From the NCBI GenBank assembly GCA_041743935.1, contig JBGTLU010000056.1, positions 1 through 15,745 of the forward strand: a stretch of DNA of 15,745 bases, given 5' to 3'. Positions 15,171-15,745 of this stretch are shown here, in pieces; within the stretch, counting starts at the first letter, position 1, and the number at the start of each line of letters is the position of its first letter. Both the position numbers and the translations under genes were made by a program. The notes under the pieces were generated by a model. The model did no database searches, was not told the DNA's origin, and was given only the letters and a program-made list of their open reading frames with translations. This DNA is from JBGTLU01 sp041743935 (lineage in GTDB: Bacteria; Bacteroidota; Bacteroidia; Sphingobacteriales; Sphingobacteriaceae).

Positions 15171-15745
15171 CAAATCACGCTTAGCTCTTTCCCAACTTTG
15201 GTAAATGCAGCTATGGCTTTATCTAAATGATGTTGTTCGTGTGCTGCCGATAGTTGAACCCGGATTCTTGCTTTTCCTTTTGGTACCACCGGGAAATAAA
15301 ATCCAATGACATAGATTCCCTCATTGAGCAAGCGAGAAGCAAATTCTTGTGCCAGTGTAGCTTCGTAAAGCATTATTGGCACAATTGGATGCACACCAGG
15401 TTTGATATCAAATCCTGCTGCGGTCATTTTCTCACGGAAATACGTAGTGTTATATTCTAGTTTATCTCTTAATTCGGTTGTTTCGCTAAGCATATCCAAT
15501 ACTGCAATAGAAGCACCCACAATACTTGGTGCTAAGGTATTGGAAAATAAATAGGGACGAGAGCGCTGACGAAGCATAGCAATAATTTCTTTGCGCCCAG
15601 AGGTAAATCCACCAGAAGCACCACCTAATGCTTTCCCTAATGTTCCTGTAATTATATCTACTCTACCCATCACATTCATCAATTCATGTGTACCTCTACC
15701 GGTTTTGCCTAAAAATCCAGAACAATGACATTCATCAATCATTAC
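15170..15745 (-). CDS. kbl: Glycine C-acetyltransferase (2-amino-3-ketobutyrate CoA ligase), 5' part cut off by the window
   Basis: Kbl converts 2-amino-3-oxobutanoate and CoA into glycine and acetyl-CoA, the second step of threonine breakdown through threonine dehydrogenase. The 191 C-terminal residues are visible, about half of a protein usually near 395 aa. The fragment begins with IDECHCSGFLGKTGRG (Asp and His contacting the PLP cofactor) and includes TGTLGKALGGASGG with the PLP-binding lysine, RQRSRPYLFSN and the C-terminal PVVPKGKARIRVQLSAAH. These separate it from related alpha-oxoamine synthases such as BioF, although HemA and Spt share the fold. The reading frame is open to the right edge and the start lies outside. 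The stop TGA shares a base with the downstream hydrolase ATG. Confidence 0.94.
   Translation of the reverse strand, partial: VMIDECHCSGFLGKTGRGTHELMNVMGRVDIITGTLGKALGGASGGFTSGRKEIIAMLRQRSRPYLFSNTLAPSIVGASIAVLDMLSETTELRDKLEYNTTYFREKMTAAGFDIKPGVHPIVPIMLYEATLAQEFASRLLNEGIYVIGFYFPVVPKGKARIRVQLSAAHEQHHLDKAIAAFTKVGKELSVI

Noticed and set aside
15170..15745. Truncated pseudogene at the right edge
   Set aside because: The frame stays open to the last base and all motifs are intact; kbl is simply cut by the window boundary. The same holds for uvrC at the left edge.

Overview
The window is almost entirely coding, A+T-rich bacterial chromosome that fits a member of the Bacteroidota. The pointers are a PorW/SprE-type lipoprotein (a type IX secretion/gliding family restricted to that phylum), TAnnTTTG-type -7 promoter elements, an F-type ATP synthase operon without atpD and atpC, an unusually long F0 subunit a with a periplasmic N-terminal extension, and a Bacteroidota-style class A penicillin-binding protein. 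The class or genus cannot be fixed from this sequence; Chitinophagia or Sphingobacteriia is a guess. I see no mobile elements, phage genes, CRISPR arrays, tRNA or rRNA, and no gene-free stretch longer than 100 bases.

Left block, minus strand (7190 down to 1): porW/sprE-like lipoprotein, then a bifunctional class A PBP (mrcA), then uvrC, which runs off the left edge. The gaps are 3 and 14 bases, so they look co-transcribed. The PorW-like protein carries two copies of a C-terminal domain of about 110 residues. The PBP has intact transpeptidase motifs but lacks the usual second glutamate of the glycosyltransferase domain.

Centre, plus strand (7281-14293): a divergent control region of about 90 bases separates the left block from one long co-directional series: membrane-anchored M23 endopeptidase, bactofilin, AtpZ-like protein, AtpI-like protein, then atpB-atpE-atpF-atpH-atpA-atpG. 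The first two act on the cell wall and cytoskeleton; the rest encode the F0 sector, the stator, and the alpha and gamma subunits of F1. Subunits beta and epsilon must be encoded elsewhere. The spacing is tight, with overlaps at bactofilin/atpZ and atpF/atpH. Two unusual intergenic structures sit inside the operon: a terminator-like hairpin between atpE and atpF, and a perfect 19-bp inverted repeat plus a direct repeat between atpA and atpG. A strong rho-independent terminator follows atpG.

Right block, minus strand (15745 down to 14385): the 3' half of kbl (glycine C-acetyltransferase) and a metallo-beta-lactamase-fold hydrolase whose ATG overlaps the kbl stop codon. They run convergently towards the ATP synthase operon.

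Most of the window is conserved housekeeping sequence. The points worth a second look are the two structures inside the atp operon, the missing glycosyltransferase glutamate, the duplicated PorW domain, the long His-rich subunit a, and the linkage of wall/cytoskeleton genes to ATP synthase. I do not see a clearly new system.
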